This document shows positions 48,303 to 60,356 of a stretch of DNA of 64,000 bases, in pieces. The stretch lies in the NCBI GenBank assembly GCA_029961685.1, contig JARWKL010000012.1, forward strand, positions 15,733,227 to 15,797,226. Direction: 5' to 3'. The translations under genes were made by a program, and so were the position numbers. Position 1 is the stretch's first letter; every line of letters begins with the position of its first letter. Origin of the DNA: Aristolochia californica (Eukaryota > Streptophyta > Magnoliopsida > Piperales > Aristolochiaceae). The notes under the pieces were generated by a model. That model saw only the letters and a list, made by a program, of their open reading frames with translations, made no database searches and was not told where the DNA came from.

Positions 48303-50260
48303 GAAAAAAAAATTTAATAATTTGATTAATAATTGAGTACAATGAGCTTCTATTTATAATAGAAGAAATAAGTAGAGTCATATTACAATATACTACTCAT
48401 GTCCCAATTACGCTCAAAGTCTAAATCCTAAATATAAGTCCTAGAATAATTAAATAACTAAACATAAATAGAAGACTAAAATAACTAAAACACCTTTTAA
48501 CTGAGACACTCTTGTGAGACTTCCACTCATGAGACTCCTGGAAAATTCCACCATATTGACTATTTATCTATAATACTTCTTGCTAGGAGAGTCATCTAAG
48601 ACTCTTCCCCTGATCTTCAATACTCCCCCTCAAGTTGGAGTTTAATAACTTCAGCTCGTAAGGAAAAAGGTTATTGGCCTTCAATCTTCTTTGGTTAAAA
48701 AAATATCTGCATATTTTATTCACCTCTTGATTATTTTGGTTGCATAAAATAAAATACCTATTTCTTTGTACTTCATCTTCTACTTCTCTCCCTGAAGTTG
48801 GAGATTAGACTCCAATTTTGGAAAAAAAAATGTGAGAATATAATCACTCCTAGTCGTACGATAAAACTTTATACACTAGTTAAAATGCTCATAGTTCAGA
48901 AAAGAACTCCATTAATTTCAAAGGCGGAAAATAAACTACTTTTTGGCATAAAAAGAGACTATTCATTGTTTAAAGGTAGCTCAGAAAATCATCTCTTTGG
49001 TGAAAAATAAATAGATTTAACTCACACTAGATGTTGGACACACTCCTATACTTTGTAGGTAGTGGGTCTAGGCATTGTTCTAAAGTTATGAAATAAATGA
49101 TAAATTGAAGAAATACTAGAGGAACACAAGAATAATAGCACATCCTAATTTCAGCGTAAGGGGGGTGAAGACATAACGATGTACTTCCAAAACTGACTCT
49201 AGAAACTTTAGATAGAAGGAAGTGATGCAACACTCAAGTTCAAACCGAATTTCTAAAGAAAATAGTAAGATTTGATTATGAAATCAATAATGAAAGTGAT
49301 CAGTCCTGATACAAAAAAGGGATAAAAAATTAGAACACCAGATTTTTATCAGCTTTTCTGAAATTTTCATAAATGAATGAAGTAACATTGAGAGCAAAAA
49401 GTTTACTACAATTGACAAAAAATAGAAACATGTGGGGAATCTCAATGACCCATAAAAGCGGTAAAGAGAGTTGAATAAGAGAATTTGCTTAGCCTAAGAG
49501 TCGATGACAACAAGTTAGTAAAATAAAATAGAAAACTCATATAGAAAAAAATGGGAAATAAGCCCTTCTTCTCTCTCGGTTCTTTTTTTTTAAACAACCT
49601 CAAACCCTAATTTAGGGTATCATGTGGGAGACAAGTTAATTTTTTCTCAGAAATTTTTTATCGAAGATGGAATTTCAAAAGAATTTTTCTCCATATAGGA
49701 GTGAATTTATGACATACAAATTGAAGGCAAGAATTGGAGTGAAATAAAGAGAAACTTGGGCATGCATGACTGCTAAATGGTACATTCAAAATAGGATTTT
49801 GATAAAACAGAAAGGACTATCATGTGCATGCTTATAAATTAAATTTTGGAGCCTAGAACTTATGTGCTCAAAGAAAAAGAATCAGAATCCAAACACAAAG
49901 ACTTGTCTGTGAGAAAGGAGCTTAAAATTTTGATTTATGCAAGTAACATACTTCCAACTTAATCTTTGAATCTTCCAACATTGATATATCTATGGAAACA
50001 TCAGATTGAGAAACAATTTATAGGGTCAGAAACTAGATTTACAAATATATGTTTAGATATATAATTCTCTATATAAAGTCTTATTATTGATGACATAAAA
50101 TGCTTTAAAAAATGAAAAATTCTTCGATTGCTCAAACCTTTCATGTTGCCTAAACTTTGATGCTTCAAATGCCGATTTCTCTTTTTAAAAAACTTTGATT
50201 GACAAAATTCTTTTTTATTTGGAAAATTGACTCAAAATAATTTCTAAAAATATATAATAT
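48303..50260 (-). mobile_element. Decayed copy of the non-coding LTR family
   Basis: 48303-48640 is an LTR-like block starting TGTTGAATTTTTTGG, with TTTATAATAGAAGAAA.AAGTAGAGTC as in 59375-59765. It ends near CTCCCCCTCAAGTTGGAG, the reversed polypurine tract. 49020-49260 matches 63740-63800 (GTAGGTAGTGGGTCTA). 49980-50260 matches 18600-18950 (ATATAATTCTCTATATAAAG, CCGATTTCTCTTT). No coding. The 5' LTR is not identified. Confidence 0.6.
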
Positions 50261-50584
50261 TTATTAGGGAAGCGGTTATACCCCACTATACTCCAAAGGA
50301 TTTGTGAAATAATGATCTCATTCTCTATGACCATGTATTTTTTTGTATACATGGCAACATTAGATTAATACTCATCTGAATCTGTCGTTGACAACTATCA
50401 CATAGACATTGGTCTCATACATAGAGAATATGCTTCCCATATCTATTTTTAATATACCAAAATAATTATGGGTATAACCCTAATTGTCTTATGATAAATA
50501 AAGAATGTTTTTTAAGGAAAATATATGTACAACTATACAAAAATAGCACATTCTTCCAAGTCTACCAATTTCAGCCTAAAGGAC

Positions 50585-50733
50585 GCTTTCCTAACTGGCA
50601 GGAATAGTTGGCAATACTTAGTTTGTCCCTTGATCCTCTCACAATGTGTATTAAAATAAGCTTTCCTAATTGGCAGGAATAGTTGGAAATACTTAGTTTG
50701 TCCCTTGCTCCTCTCACAATGTGTATTAAAATA
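50585..50733. repeat. 75-bp tandem duplication
   Basis: Units 50585-50659 and 50660-50733 share GCTTTCCTAA.TGGCAGGAATAGTTGG and CCTCTCACAATGTGTATTAA, with a few mismatches. The surrounding DNA has no gene. Confidence 0.88.
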
Positions 50734-51040
50734 TGTTTGACCGAGAGCTCAGTAAATTCTACTACTAGTCACAAAATAAAATTTTCAAAACTCTATGGAG
50801 AGTTCAAAACATTATTTCTCACTATTGATTACGGTTCATAATCAAACCCCAGACTTATGCATATTTAACACAAAATTATTGCACACACACACACGCACTT
50901 ATGCATGCATCACCCCACAAATACCATGAATATGATCAAGGTCACATGCATTGGAAGGAAGAATTAAGTTTATCCATAAGGACTCTCTTGAACTTGAGAT
51001 CTCGGATCTTCTAAAGAAGGAACTTTCCTTCTATAACTCT

Positions 51041-51372
51041 TGTTAAGAAATAGTCCCACATGGATTAGTGGATACAAAGATCTTGAGTTTATTAGCTGGG
51101 AAAAAGGTTTCCTAAGTGGCTAGTCATTTTAGGATAAGGTCTTGGACCCAATTTTACATGGTATTAGAGCAAGTCACTCAGTATGTGGGCCTCCACCTAA
51201 ATTATCCACTTGTAGAGCCACAAAAGAGAGCGGGCCTACACGTGAGGGGCAGTGTTAAGAAATAGTCCCACATGGATTAATGGATACAAACATCTTGAGT
51301 TTATTAGTTTGGAAAAAAAAGTTTCTTAAGTGGCTAGTCATTTTAGGATCAGGCCTTGGACCCAATTTAACA
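51041..51372 (+). mobile_element. Complete TRIM retrotransposon (332 bp) with perfect target duplication
   Basis: Terminal repeats at 51041-51158 (118 bp) and 51253-51372 (120 bp) begin TGTTAAGAAATAGTCCCACA and end TTTTACA or TTTAACA. The 94-bp interior begins with TGGTATTAGAGC (Met-tRNA primer-binding site) and ends with a purine tract (GTGAGGGGCAG). ACTCT flanks both sides (51036-51040 and 51373-51377). It has no coding capacity, so it depends on proteins of another element. Confidence 0.93.
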
Positions 51373-51377
51373 ACTCT

Positions 51378-52019
51378 TGCTCCAACTAGCATTCAACTCA
51401 TTATCTTTACTTCCTTTTTTTTTAACCTAGAACCTCTTAGGTAAATATATCCAGAAATCAACTCAACATAGAATGCTTCCAACGTGAAAAAAGAAACAAC
51501 GAGTATCTTTCTGAAAAAAAAAAAAACTTTTTTTGCGACAATTCAAAGATCCTTCACAAGTTCAATAAACATGAATTAGGACGTCGACAACAACATTCGA
51601 TCTTAAAAACATTCAATGCAGGTATGCATAACCTTTTGATAAGAAAAAAAAACATTGAAACAACAAGGGAATAACACGGCTCCATTAAAAAAAACATTAA
51701 CGAGAATTCCATAGCAGCATCAATATAAAAACTATTCTTTTTTCTGAAGATAGCATGGATTGAACATATTGAAAGCTACCAAGCTGAAGCTAATATATAA
51801 AATGAAGTAGCTATAAATTTTTTGAATGAATCATGCTCAATAATAATCCACCTTTCTGAGATATACACCAACAATCATCTCAAGGAAAAAATAAGGAGAA
51901 AACTTATCTTTTTATGAGCCAAAAAATTCAAGATTGATCTTATGTTCAACACTACAAATCCATCGAGAAGATTGATGGAGAAACTTGATTAACCAACAAC
52001 ATAACTTCGGGATCCTAAA
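51378..52019. other. AT-rich repeat-like DNA, no gene seen
   Basis: Contains A-runs (51516-51526, 51645-51653). It is probably the pol-side remains of the inverted Copia fragment to the right, but no frame is readable. Confidence 0.3.
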
Positions 52020-52799
52020 CCTATAGCTCTGATGATGCTGATAAATGCCCAAATCTATTGTGCCATAATTTTGCCTCTATCTAAGAAGTAGAAACTGAAA
52101 TCATTGACGGCAAGTCTAAATAATAGAAGCCCTCCTATTCATGGCTTCCACCAATCACCTGTTTCGTTGCTAGATCCTAGAAAACACAAGAAGAAGGTGA
52201 GAAGGTGATCAAACAATTAAACTTTTTTGTTAACTGATTGAAAAACAAAAAATTTAATTGGAACTGAGGAAAAAATATGATATCAATAGCGAAAGTGTGG
52301 GAGTATCAGAGGAGAATCCCTTCCCCAAAATTTTGGTTTGAGATCCATCTGCTACGGTAACAAACTTGTCTTGTAAAAATGGAGACATTGAAATGTAAAA
52401 GACTCTTATTACCTATAAGATGCTCAGAGGCCCATGAGTCAATGATCCAAGATGAAGAGGAGGAAGTGGTAGAAATCATACCTGAGATAGTGGTAATAAT
52501 AGTAGTAGTGGAGGAAGATGCAGATGCCATCAAGGCCTTCATCCTATGTAATAGTTCAAAATCATCATCTGAGACAGTCTTCTTGCCTTTTTGCAACTTG
52601 ATTTTTTCTTTATTCTTTTCAATATTATTAATCGAGGCCTGATTGGCAGTAACCCAATCTGGCTTGCCATCAACAAGTGTCCACAAGATAATTCAATCAT
52701 TCACAGTGAGTGCACACCTAATTATCAGTCCTTGAAGGCCCACAACTAGCTCTACCCCCTCTACAATTTCTATCGTACCCATTATTAGTAGAATTTGTT
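52020..52799 (-). pseudogene. Copia gag-protease fragment, same family as 40684-42278
   Basis: Minus-strand reading: basic gag tail (NGYDRNCRGGRASCGP, about 52770-52720), decayed zinc knuckle with LNYLVDTC, then an open frame from 52686 with DGKPDWVTANQASINN and the protease site WIIDSWA, where the Gly of DSGA is Trp. The parts after 52310 are broken. It ends abruptly at 52799 next to a hairpin. Confidence 0.75.
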
Positions 52800-52913
52800 G
52801 TCAGAGTGGTTCCGTCCACTCTTGTGAGCAGTGACTTTCTGCACTTAAACGACTAGTCGGTTAAGTGCGGAAAGCTACCTACTCAAGAGAGGTGGACCGG
52901 AACCACCTTTGAC
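52800..52913. repeat. Long imperfect inverted repeat (hairpin)
   Basis: The left arm from GTCAGAGTGGTTCCGTCCAC (52800) and the right arm ending GGACCGGAACCACCTTTGAC (52913) are reverse complements with a few mismatches and gaps. They meet in the perfect palindrome CGACTAGTCG (52850-52859) with almost no loop. It could be a foldback MITE or an LTR-end rearrangement; no target duplication is clear. Confidence 0.8.
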
Positions 52914-53099
52914 ACCGAGGAGGAGAAAGAGAGAAGAAAAATGAGAGAGAAAGGAGAGAAGTGAAGAAGAAGAAAAGAGGGACGAGAATTTGGAGAGAGT
53001 ATGAGAGAAAGAGAGGGAAGGAGGATTAGTTTAAGTGAGGAGTCTAATCCTCCCCCACAATCATGTATTTATAACAATTAACATCTCAAGAGCTACATC

Positions 53100-53910
53100 A
53101 ATACCATGCATGAAGCAAAATGAAGCATGGAGTTTTCAGAAATTAAATCATTCTAATATAAATTAGAACCCTTAATTTCAACAAGTAAAAGTGAATAATT
53201 AACTAGTCATGCATGAACTTAAGAGAAAAATGAAATTTCTAATTTAAGTGAACACCCTTAATTTCAGCAATCCGAACTCAATACACAACAAATCAAGCAT
53301 AAACTAAACAAAACCTCAAATTTAAGAAATCTTAACCATATTTAATTTATTTCAAGCCCTCTGCTGAATACCCAATTAATTAAGCACCAACTAAACAGAA
53401 ACTGAAATTTCAGAAAGCTTAACCATATATAATTTATTTCAAGCGCTCAATTTCAACAATCCTGCTCAATACCAAATTAATCAAGCACAACTAAACAAAA
53501 CCCGAAATTTCATAAGGCTTAACCATACTTAAACTTATTTCAAGCCCTCAATTGCCACAATCCTACTCAATAATACCCAATTAATCAAGCACCAATTAAA
53601 TAGAGTCTAGTTAATTTATTTCAAGCCGTCAATTTTAACAATCTTGTTCAACACCTAATTAGCCATGCACCAATTAAACAGAACCTGAAATTTCAGAAAT
53701 TTTAACCATACATAATATATTTTAGGCCCCTAGTTTAAAAAATCCTGCTCAATACCCAATTAATAAAGCTTGGATCGAAGAGAATATGAAATTTCAGAAA
53801 GTTAAAACCACTCCAACTTAAATTAGGACCTTCAATTTCAATAATCTAAACTTACACTCAACTAATCATACATAAAATGAAAGGAAACTTGAATTTTCAG
53901 AACTTAAATA
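53100..53910. repeat. Degenerate minisatellite, unit about 80-101 bp
   Basis: About seven to eight diverged units, each with a TTTCAAGCCCTCAATTT-like block, an AATCCTGCTCAATACCCAAT-like block and a GAAATTTCAGAAA.CTTAACC block. Block starts at 53351, 53438, 53539, 53620, 53721 and 53821 give periods of 87, 101, 81, 101 and 100 bp. It lies between a CT/GA-rich LTR-like piece and the element starting near 53914. Confidence 0.82.
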
Positions 53911-53913
53911 GTT

Positions 53914-56900
53914 ATTCTTCTCTTCTTCTATTTTTCTTCCTCCTGTGTTCTTCTTTGCTAAAATAGAAAGAGAAGCCACAACAAAATAGAAAGTCACATC
54001 TCCAAGAAACAAGGGCCATCGACCCTAAGAGGGAAAAGGAAAAATACTCAAGGGCATGGGGCTGAGGGAAAAAAGGGAAAATACCCCCTCTTCTTGAGAA
54101 GATAAAATCCTATTAGATTATATTGTACTAATATTTCAATTCCAAGAATCTCTCATAGATTGATGTAATCTTTTCAATTTCCTACAATCTCTCCTTGAGT
54201 TATTTAGTCCTAGTTGGTTAAGGAGTTACCCAAATAATACTATAAATAGGGGTGTTGGCTGAAGGAATAGACGATTCAAGCCTTTTCCAAATTTCCCTCT
54301 TTTCTTCTCTCTTCTTCTCTTTTTTCCTTCTAGCTCTCTCTTTCTCCCTCTCTTCCTCTACTTTACTCCACTCTTCTTCTCTTCTCTCGTATTCTAACCC
54401 ACTTAACCTCACTCTTTCAACTCTTCCTTTTAATTTTAGAAAAGATAAGGACCTCTCTAAATTATGGTTCTTATTAATTGGTATCAGAGCAGTCCTTCCT
54501 GTGAACCTACTCCATCTCAACCATTAACCAAATAGAAGATCGATTTGATCAGATAGCAGATCGACATTTAAGAAAATCATCATCTTCACAAGTAAGTATA
54601 TTTTATGTGGAAAAATTATACATGGATAAATATATTTAAGTGTAGTTTCAGAAAAAAAGATATGTTTCATGCCAATCATATCTCTTTATAAAGAAATATC
54701 TCTATCAGAGTTGACAAGGGTCGTGCTGCTAAATAAAGCAATTCGAACAACCAGAAATGACTCAAGGTGAGAGATTTACCAATGAAAGTATATAACAGAT
54801 TAAAAATATTTTGAGTCTAATTTCTGGATAAAAACTAATTTTGTTACTTGAAGCTATATTTTGTGAATATCACCATCAGAAGCGGTAAAGGTCTGTCCTA
54901 CCAAAACATTTTTTTTTCTTCCTCGAGCCCATTCGACCTAGCCCTCCTTTCCCTACCCCCATTTATTAAAAACCCTAAAAATTATTTATTAATTATAATC
55001 CAAATGTTTTAAATTATCCTAGAGTTCCATTAGGTCTACGACCATCCAAAAATAAATAAATAAATAAATCCATATCCCTACATCTTAGGCCAAATAAACT
55101 CCCTCATTTTCTCTCCCAACCTCCCTGACTTCTCTCCCAATTTATTTTAAGCCAAACCTACAACCCTAGACCTTACTAAATCATATTCCAAGCTCCCTAA
55201 ACACTTTCTCCCTTCTCCAAAATTTACCTCTACCAAAAAAATTAAAAACAAAAGATGAAGCATGGTGAACACAAGATGCATGACACCACAACATCAAGAT
55301 GAGGTTGTTGTTAGTCACAAGTTTTGCCGAGAAAGTTTGAGCAAAAAGATTGCTAGTTTGGAAGAACAAATTCAACACCTAACAAGATGCTTCAATCCGT
55401 CATAGAAGCAAGAATGGCAAGACTTCCTTCCTCTCATCAACAAGCAATTGATCATGAAGCCTCATCAAAACATGTTTTTGGTAAGTTTTCTTTTTCACTA
55501 CGACCAAAATTTTCCAAACCAACCGCCATCATATTTTTCCCACACCATAATGTTTCTTCAAAATATTACCCCATTCCCCCTCCTCCAGTCACCTTCCCAC
55601 CAAGTCAAGAGTTCGACCCAACACCCCAACCTTCTTTCTATTCCTCTATTCTACCCACCACACTCCTTACCTAGTACATTCATAATTTTACACCCAACCA
55701 TGAAATCTCACCCTATCCATCAATAATTTCACCATACTGACTTAATCAATTCAAATCATCACCATATACCCCGTCACTACCAATCCTAATGCGACAATTA
55801 GCCCAAACCTTCCCAACTCACCAAAACACTCACTCCCACTTTCAATCTCAATTTAATCATCCTCTAAACAAACTCTCGAACCCAATCATTCACACAACAT
55901 CTCAAGAAAATTACCCTCACAATTTTCCTCCTCATCCCAATCCATACAATTCATCAATGTCTTATCCGTATAAAACTGACCCAATTCCTTCAGATTATTT
56001 ATCCATCTCAACCCCTCCCTCTCCTCCCCAAAAAAATCCACCTCCTCCCACCACTCTCCACGTCATGAAGATCCCCACCCTATTCCTTCCATAATGCACA
56101 CAACACATTATGTTCCTATTTTCCAACTCAACCCCAACCCAAATCACTTTTCAAAACCAAACCCTAACCTACCCCAACAAGAAAATTATCACTCATCCCA
56201 ACAACCAACCCTCACCCTCATGCACCACCTATGTATCTCTCACCCTCCCATTCGGCACAACTACCTGCCATTCTCCAAGACCAAAATGTTGACGATCTGA
56301 ATGAAACTTGGTTAGATCTAGATTTGGCTCCCACGATCAACAAGCACCAACTCAACATAACACAAGAGCATAAGCAAAATGATCTTAATCAGAAGTACAC
56401 AACTTGGGAGATTGAAGACAAGTTCTTATAACGCTTTCTTAGTACCTCAACCTTGAGGGGAAGGTTGGTCTTCCAAGAGGGGTGGAATGATGACACCGAA
56501 ATTTAGGTAAATACACACATGTATCAAGCCAGGCGAGGGGAAAAATTATAATTTGGGAGAAATTTATTTTTAAAAAGTCTATGGGATGCCACCTTAAGGT
56601 AAATTTGTCAATTTGATTTTTTTTCTAGAAAATCTAGGGGACGCCACTTTGGACATGTGAGGATGATTTCCTTCTACGATCCATTGACTTTCAACCTTGA
56701 GAACAAGATTGATATTCAAGAGGGGTTGAATGATAGAAACCCAACATTACCCCCAAAGAAACAAGAGAAGAAGAAAAGTAGAAGAGAATAAGAGAATAAG
56801 AAAAATAGAAAGAGAAACCCCCACGAAATAGAAAGTGTCACCTCAAAGAAACAACGAGCATGGGTCCTAAGGGAAAAAATGGGAACTGCCCAAGCGGTGT

Positions 56901-57368
56901 GGGGGCTGAGCGCGAAAAGGGAAAATGCCCCTTCTTCTTGATAAGATAAGATCCTACTAGATTAGATTTATCTTTAATTGATGTAATCTTTCGATTCCTA
57001 GAGCCTCTTTTAGTTTGATGTAATCCTTCCAATTTTCTAGAATCTCTCCTAGAGTTATGCAGTCCAAGTTCATTAAAAAGTTTCCTTAATAATGCTACAA
57101 ATAGGGGTGTTGGCTAAAGGAATAGAGGATTCAAGCCTTTTCCAAATCTCTCTTCCCCCTCTCAAGTTTGTGCCTAGCACCTCTCCCTTTCTTCTCCTCT
57201 CTTCTTCTCTCTTTTACTTCTAGTTCTCTCTATCTCCCTCTCTTCCTCTACTTTATTCCACTCTTCTTCACTTCTCTCTTATTCTGGCCCTCTTAACCTC
57301 TCTCATTCAACTCTTCCTTTACTTTTGGAAATCATATGAACCTCTCACAATTAGGGTTCTTATCAACA
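53914..57368 (+). mobile_element. Non-autonomous two-LTR element, gag-like remnants only
   Basis: The LTRs, about 53914-54478 and 56732-57368, share AGGGGTGTTGGCT.AAGGAATAGA and a long pyrimidine-rich leader. A perfect primer-binding site TGGTATCAGAGC is at 54479-54490. The 2.25-kb interior has a coiled-coil-like gag start (ESLSKKIASLEEQIQHL, about 55335), then a long Pro/His/Ser-rich low-complexity frame (55480-56300). It ends with two purine tracts, CTTGAGGGGAAGG (about 56444) and TTCAAGAGGGGTTGAATGA (about 56716). No protease, RT or integrase. The gag style and the polypurine setting suggest a Ty3/Gypsy origin, but this is uncertain. The left LTR border is approximate. Confidence 0.65.
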
Positions 57369-57409
57369 TCTAGTGAGGTTCTATTGACTAAGTGAGAATG
57401 TTCTACTCT

Positions 57410-58090
57410 AAATTGGTTGTTGTGGTCAATTGAGTGACCAAAGTCCTGTATGGTCAACATTGTAATTGGTCTTAGAGAAAAGTTTGTTCAAGATAAATTA
57501 GGGCATCCCAAAGCTTAGTGGAACTCCAAAAGAGCAAAAACACTTTGGGATTTTATTAGGAATCCAAGATTGGATTGTTAACCACTATAAATCCAATGGG
57601 TACATTTTAGCCATTGCTTCCGCATGTACTTAGCTTGTATGTAGTTACACTTTGATTGCAAAACCACACATGCAAATTCTATAAATTGAACTAATAGATG
57701 CCCACATAGGATCAAGTTTAAAAGGAGTCGAACTAAGTAGCAAAAGATAGCAAGTTGTTCACCCCCTCTAGGGTTGTTCTTCACAAGGATCCAACAAATG
57801 GTATTAAAGCAAGGAATCTGATAGCTTGGTTTCAAGGTCAATATAAAACATCCTATGTGATGAATTAGGAAAAGAACACCTTGGCCCATATTATTAGTAA
57901 AATTTGAGAGGATTACTTTTATGGTGGGTTATGACCCCTTTGCCCTCTAGTGAATTTGATGGAACATAATATCATTATTGGGACTATAGGATTAAAGTGT
58001 TCATTAAGTCACAGAGCCTTGAAATATGTGAATGTAGCATTAAAACAATTTGTAATAAAATAGTAGAGGATGTTGGTCGGGTTGTAAAAA
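57410..58090 (+). mobile_element. 5' end of a Sirevirus-like Copia element: LTR end, primer site, gag start
   Basis: The LTR end CACCCCCTCTAGGGTTGTTC ... GATCCAACA (57796) is followed by TGGTATTAAAGC (57799-57810). Then a decayed gag reads EFDGT and, after a stop, YHYWDYRIKVFIKSQSLEIC (about 57950-58015). It breaks off after about 58090. A separate LTR-like, non-coding stretch follows to about 58460. Confidence 0.55.
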
Positions 58091-59374
58091 TCAGCAAGTA
58101 ATGGAGCGCCAACCTATTTTAGGAAGTCCTGTGGGGCCAAGCTCTTTGGATATTTTAGGAAAATCTTAAGTTAGAAATTTATGGTTAGGATGTGAGTATA
58201 TAATTCTTATTAATAGTCCTAGTTGAAGTTGTTTTCTTTTTTATGTAATTGAAAAATTATATAGTATAAGGAGTCTTAATCAAGCTGGTCTAGGTGTCAC
58301 TTAAGAGTCCTAGTTGAAGTTGAAAATTTCATTCAATTCAATTGCAAAGTTATAAATAGAAGTAGCATGACTTGTGAAAATTTGTAAACTTATAATGAAG
58401 AAAAGAGAGAACTTGGGTGAAAAAAGATTTGGAAAAGAATTAACTCATGTTGAAATTTTGGTAGCGGATGTTTCGAGTTTACTCTTCTATTCTATTTATA
58501 ACATAAAACAATGGTAAAAGACATGAATGTTTTCGGTTCCTTTGCACCCTCGAAAATAAGAGTCTATATGAAGAAAAAAATTCCTAGAAACCTGTGTAAA
58601 CACATTTTATATCTTCTAATACTCCCCCTAAAGGTGGATTTTATAACTTTAACTTGCTATATTTCATATGAATAAAAATAAATAAAGAGAGAAAAATTTC
58701 CCTTTTGCATCTTCCATTGGCTCACAACTCTTCAACTTCAACTTGTTTTACCTCAACTTGTTATAAAATTGGCCCTTGACACAGTTCTTAATCTTCCATT
58801 CTCCCCTTTCTAGGATGTCTTAAAACACTTGATTTCACTCATCAACTCTAATATAAAAAATACACCCCCACTTGTGGAACTCTTCGTCCACAAATCATGG
58901 AACTCTTCATTGTATACTCTTGAAAATACCTAATTTTTTTGTACTTCTCTTTCTACTTCTCCCCATCAAGTTGGTGTTCCATCACACTAAGAAACCCAAC
59001 TTTCCAAAGACATATATGAGAGAGAGAGAATACTCCTAGTTAGACAAAAAATCCCACAGTCCAGTAAACAAATCAACATCTACCTTGCAATGACACAAGA
59101 ACTCCACCCCTTTCCATTTTCTAAACTTCCCACAACCACGTGTAGTGAAAAAAAACCGAAGCTAAGGAAGATGGCCAAGCTCATTGACTCTGGTTAGACA
59201 TACTCCTAAGAAACAAAAAAACATGTTTATACCGTTTTCTTGCATGTTATTGAGGGCTGCCATGGGTAATGGGTGTGTGGGCATTGCTTCAAAGTGATAA
59301 AAAAATATAACCAATAGAAGAAGTACTACTAGAAGTTTCACAACCTAAACTTGAATATGAACTCATCCCATAGG
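58091..59374. other. Non-coding repeat DNA, partly the non-coding LTR family (minus)
   Basis: 58200-58460 is LTR-like (TTATAAATAGAAGTAGCATG). 58630-59370 matches parts of 48640-49260 and of 63740-63800 (CTCCCCATCAAGTTGG, GGGTAATGGGTGTGTGGGCA). It is therefore the interior of an old copy. No coding. Confidence 0.45.
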
Positions 59375-59765
59375 TGTTGAATTTATGGAAAAGTGAAATA
59401 CTTCATTGACATCAATAACTTGTTGTAATCAAAGTACATGAACCTCTATTTATAATAGAGGAAGGTAGTAGAGTCCAATTACAATAAAACTACCCTTGTC
59501 CCAATTACACCCAAACTTTAACACTTAAAGATAAATCCTAGCATAATTAAATAACTCAATATAGATAAAAAACAAACATAACTCAAACTAAAATTCTTCT
59601 AGGACATGACCATTAGATAAAGATACTTTCTTGATTCCTTCTTGATCTTCGAACTGATGTGATAAGGATGTCAGCTCATGGTAATCATTGTGGGTCCAAC
59701 TTATGTGCTTGGGCCATCTTGTGGGCCTTCTTTGGTCGTGTGGGTTTGGGCCCTATCTTCCAACA
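59375..59765 (-). repeat. Solo LTR of the non-coding family, inverted relative to 60357-60746
   Basis: Plus-strand ends are TGTTGAATTTATGGAAAAGTG and CTATCTTCCAACA; it is the near-identical reverse complement of the 5' LTR at 60357-60746. The flanks ATAGG (59370-59374) and ATAGA (59766-59770) give a target duplication with one mismatch. Confidence 0.85.
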
Positions 59766-60179
59766 ATAGACATATGCATGGACTCAAGAGATGAGTTATA
59801 CACCAACAATTAAAAGACTAAATGAGACCTCATATCCTTGCTAGTAGTAATCACAATATAATTCTACTTATCGAAAACAAGAAAGAAAGGATAAGATACA
59901 CTGCTAAGTTTCTATTCGGAGTAAAGAGAGTCCAAAGCAAAATTGACCAATTTCTGAGTAACGGAAGCAAGTGATTTGAATTTAATTCTACAACAAGTAG
60001 TTGCTATTTGAAACATGTAGAGATCACAAAACCCAACAAATAAACTTACTGAATTTATGGAAAAGAGAAATACTTCACTGATTTGTTGTATTTTGAGTAC
60101 AATGATCCTCTATTATAATAGGAGGAACAAGTAGAATCCAATTAAAAATAAATTACCTTTGTCTCGGTTAAACTCAAAT

Positions 60180-60356
60180 TTAAACATGTTGAATTTCTGG
60201 AAAAGACAAATAATTGACTGACTTGATGTAATTTGAGTACATGAGGTTTTATTTATAATAGAGGAAACAAGTAGAATCCAATTACAATTAAACTACACTT
60301 ATCCCAATTACACCCAAAGTTAAAAACTAAAAGATAAGACCTACAACAATTGAACA
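60180..60356 (-). repeat. Old diverged LTR of the same family, split by the element at 60357
   Basis: TGTTGAATTTCTGGAAAAGAC starts this copy at about 60188. It runs to 60356 and continues at 62999 (ACTTAAATAGAAGACG...) to about 63438. The split is explained by insertion of 60357-62998. Confidence 0.65.

Noticed and set aside
53100..53910. Possible CRISPR-like array
   Set aside because: The whole unit repeats with divergence and has no unique spacers; this is a plant minisatellite.
54252..54527. Plus and minus open frames over the CT-rich leader (Ser/Leu-rich and Arg/Glu-rich)
   Set aside because: They are low-complexity products of the pyrimidine-rich LTR leader, not genes.
55387..56431. 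Several overlapping Pro/His/Ser-rich frames
   Set aside because: Low-complexity CCA/TCA-rich DNA inside a non-autonomous element; frames overlap each other and carry no domain. Treated as decayed gag interior rather than a gene.
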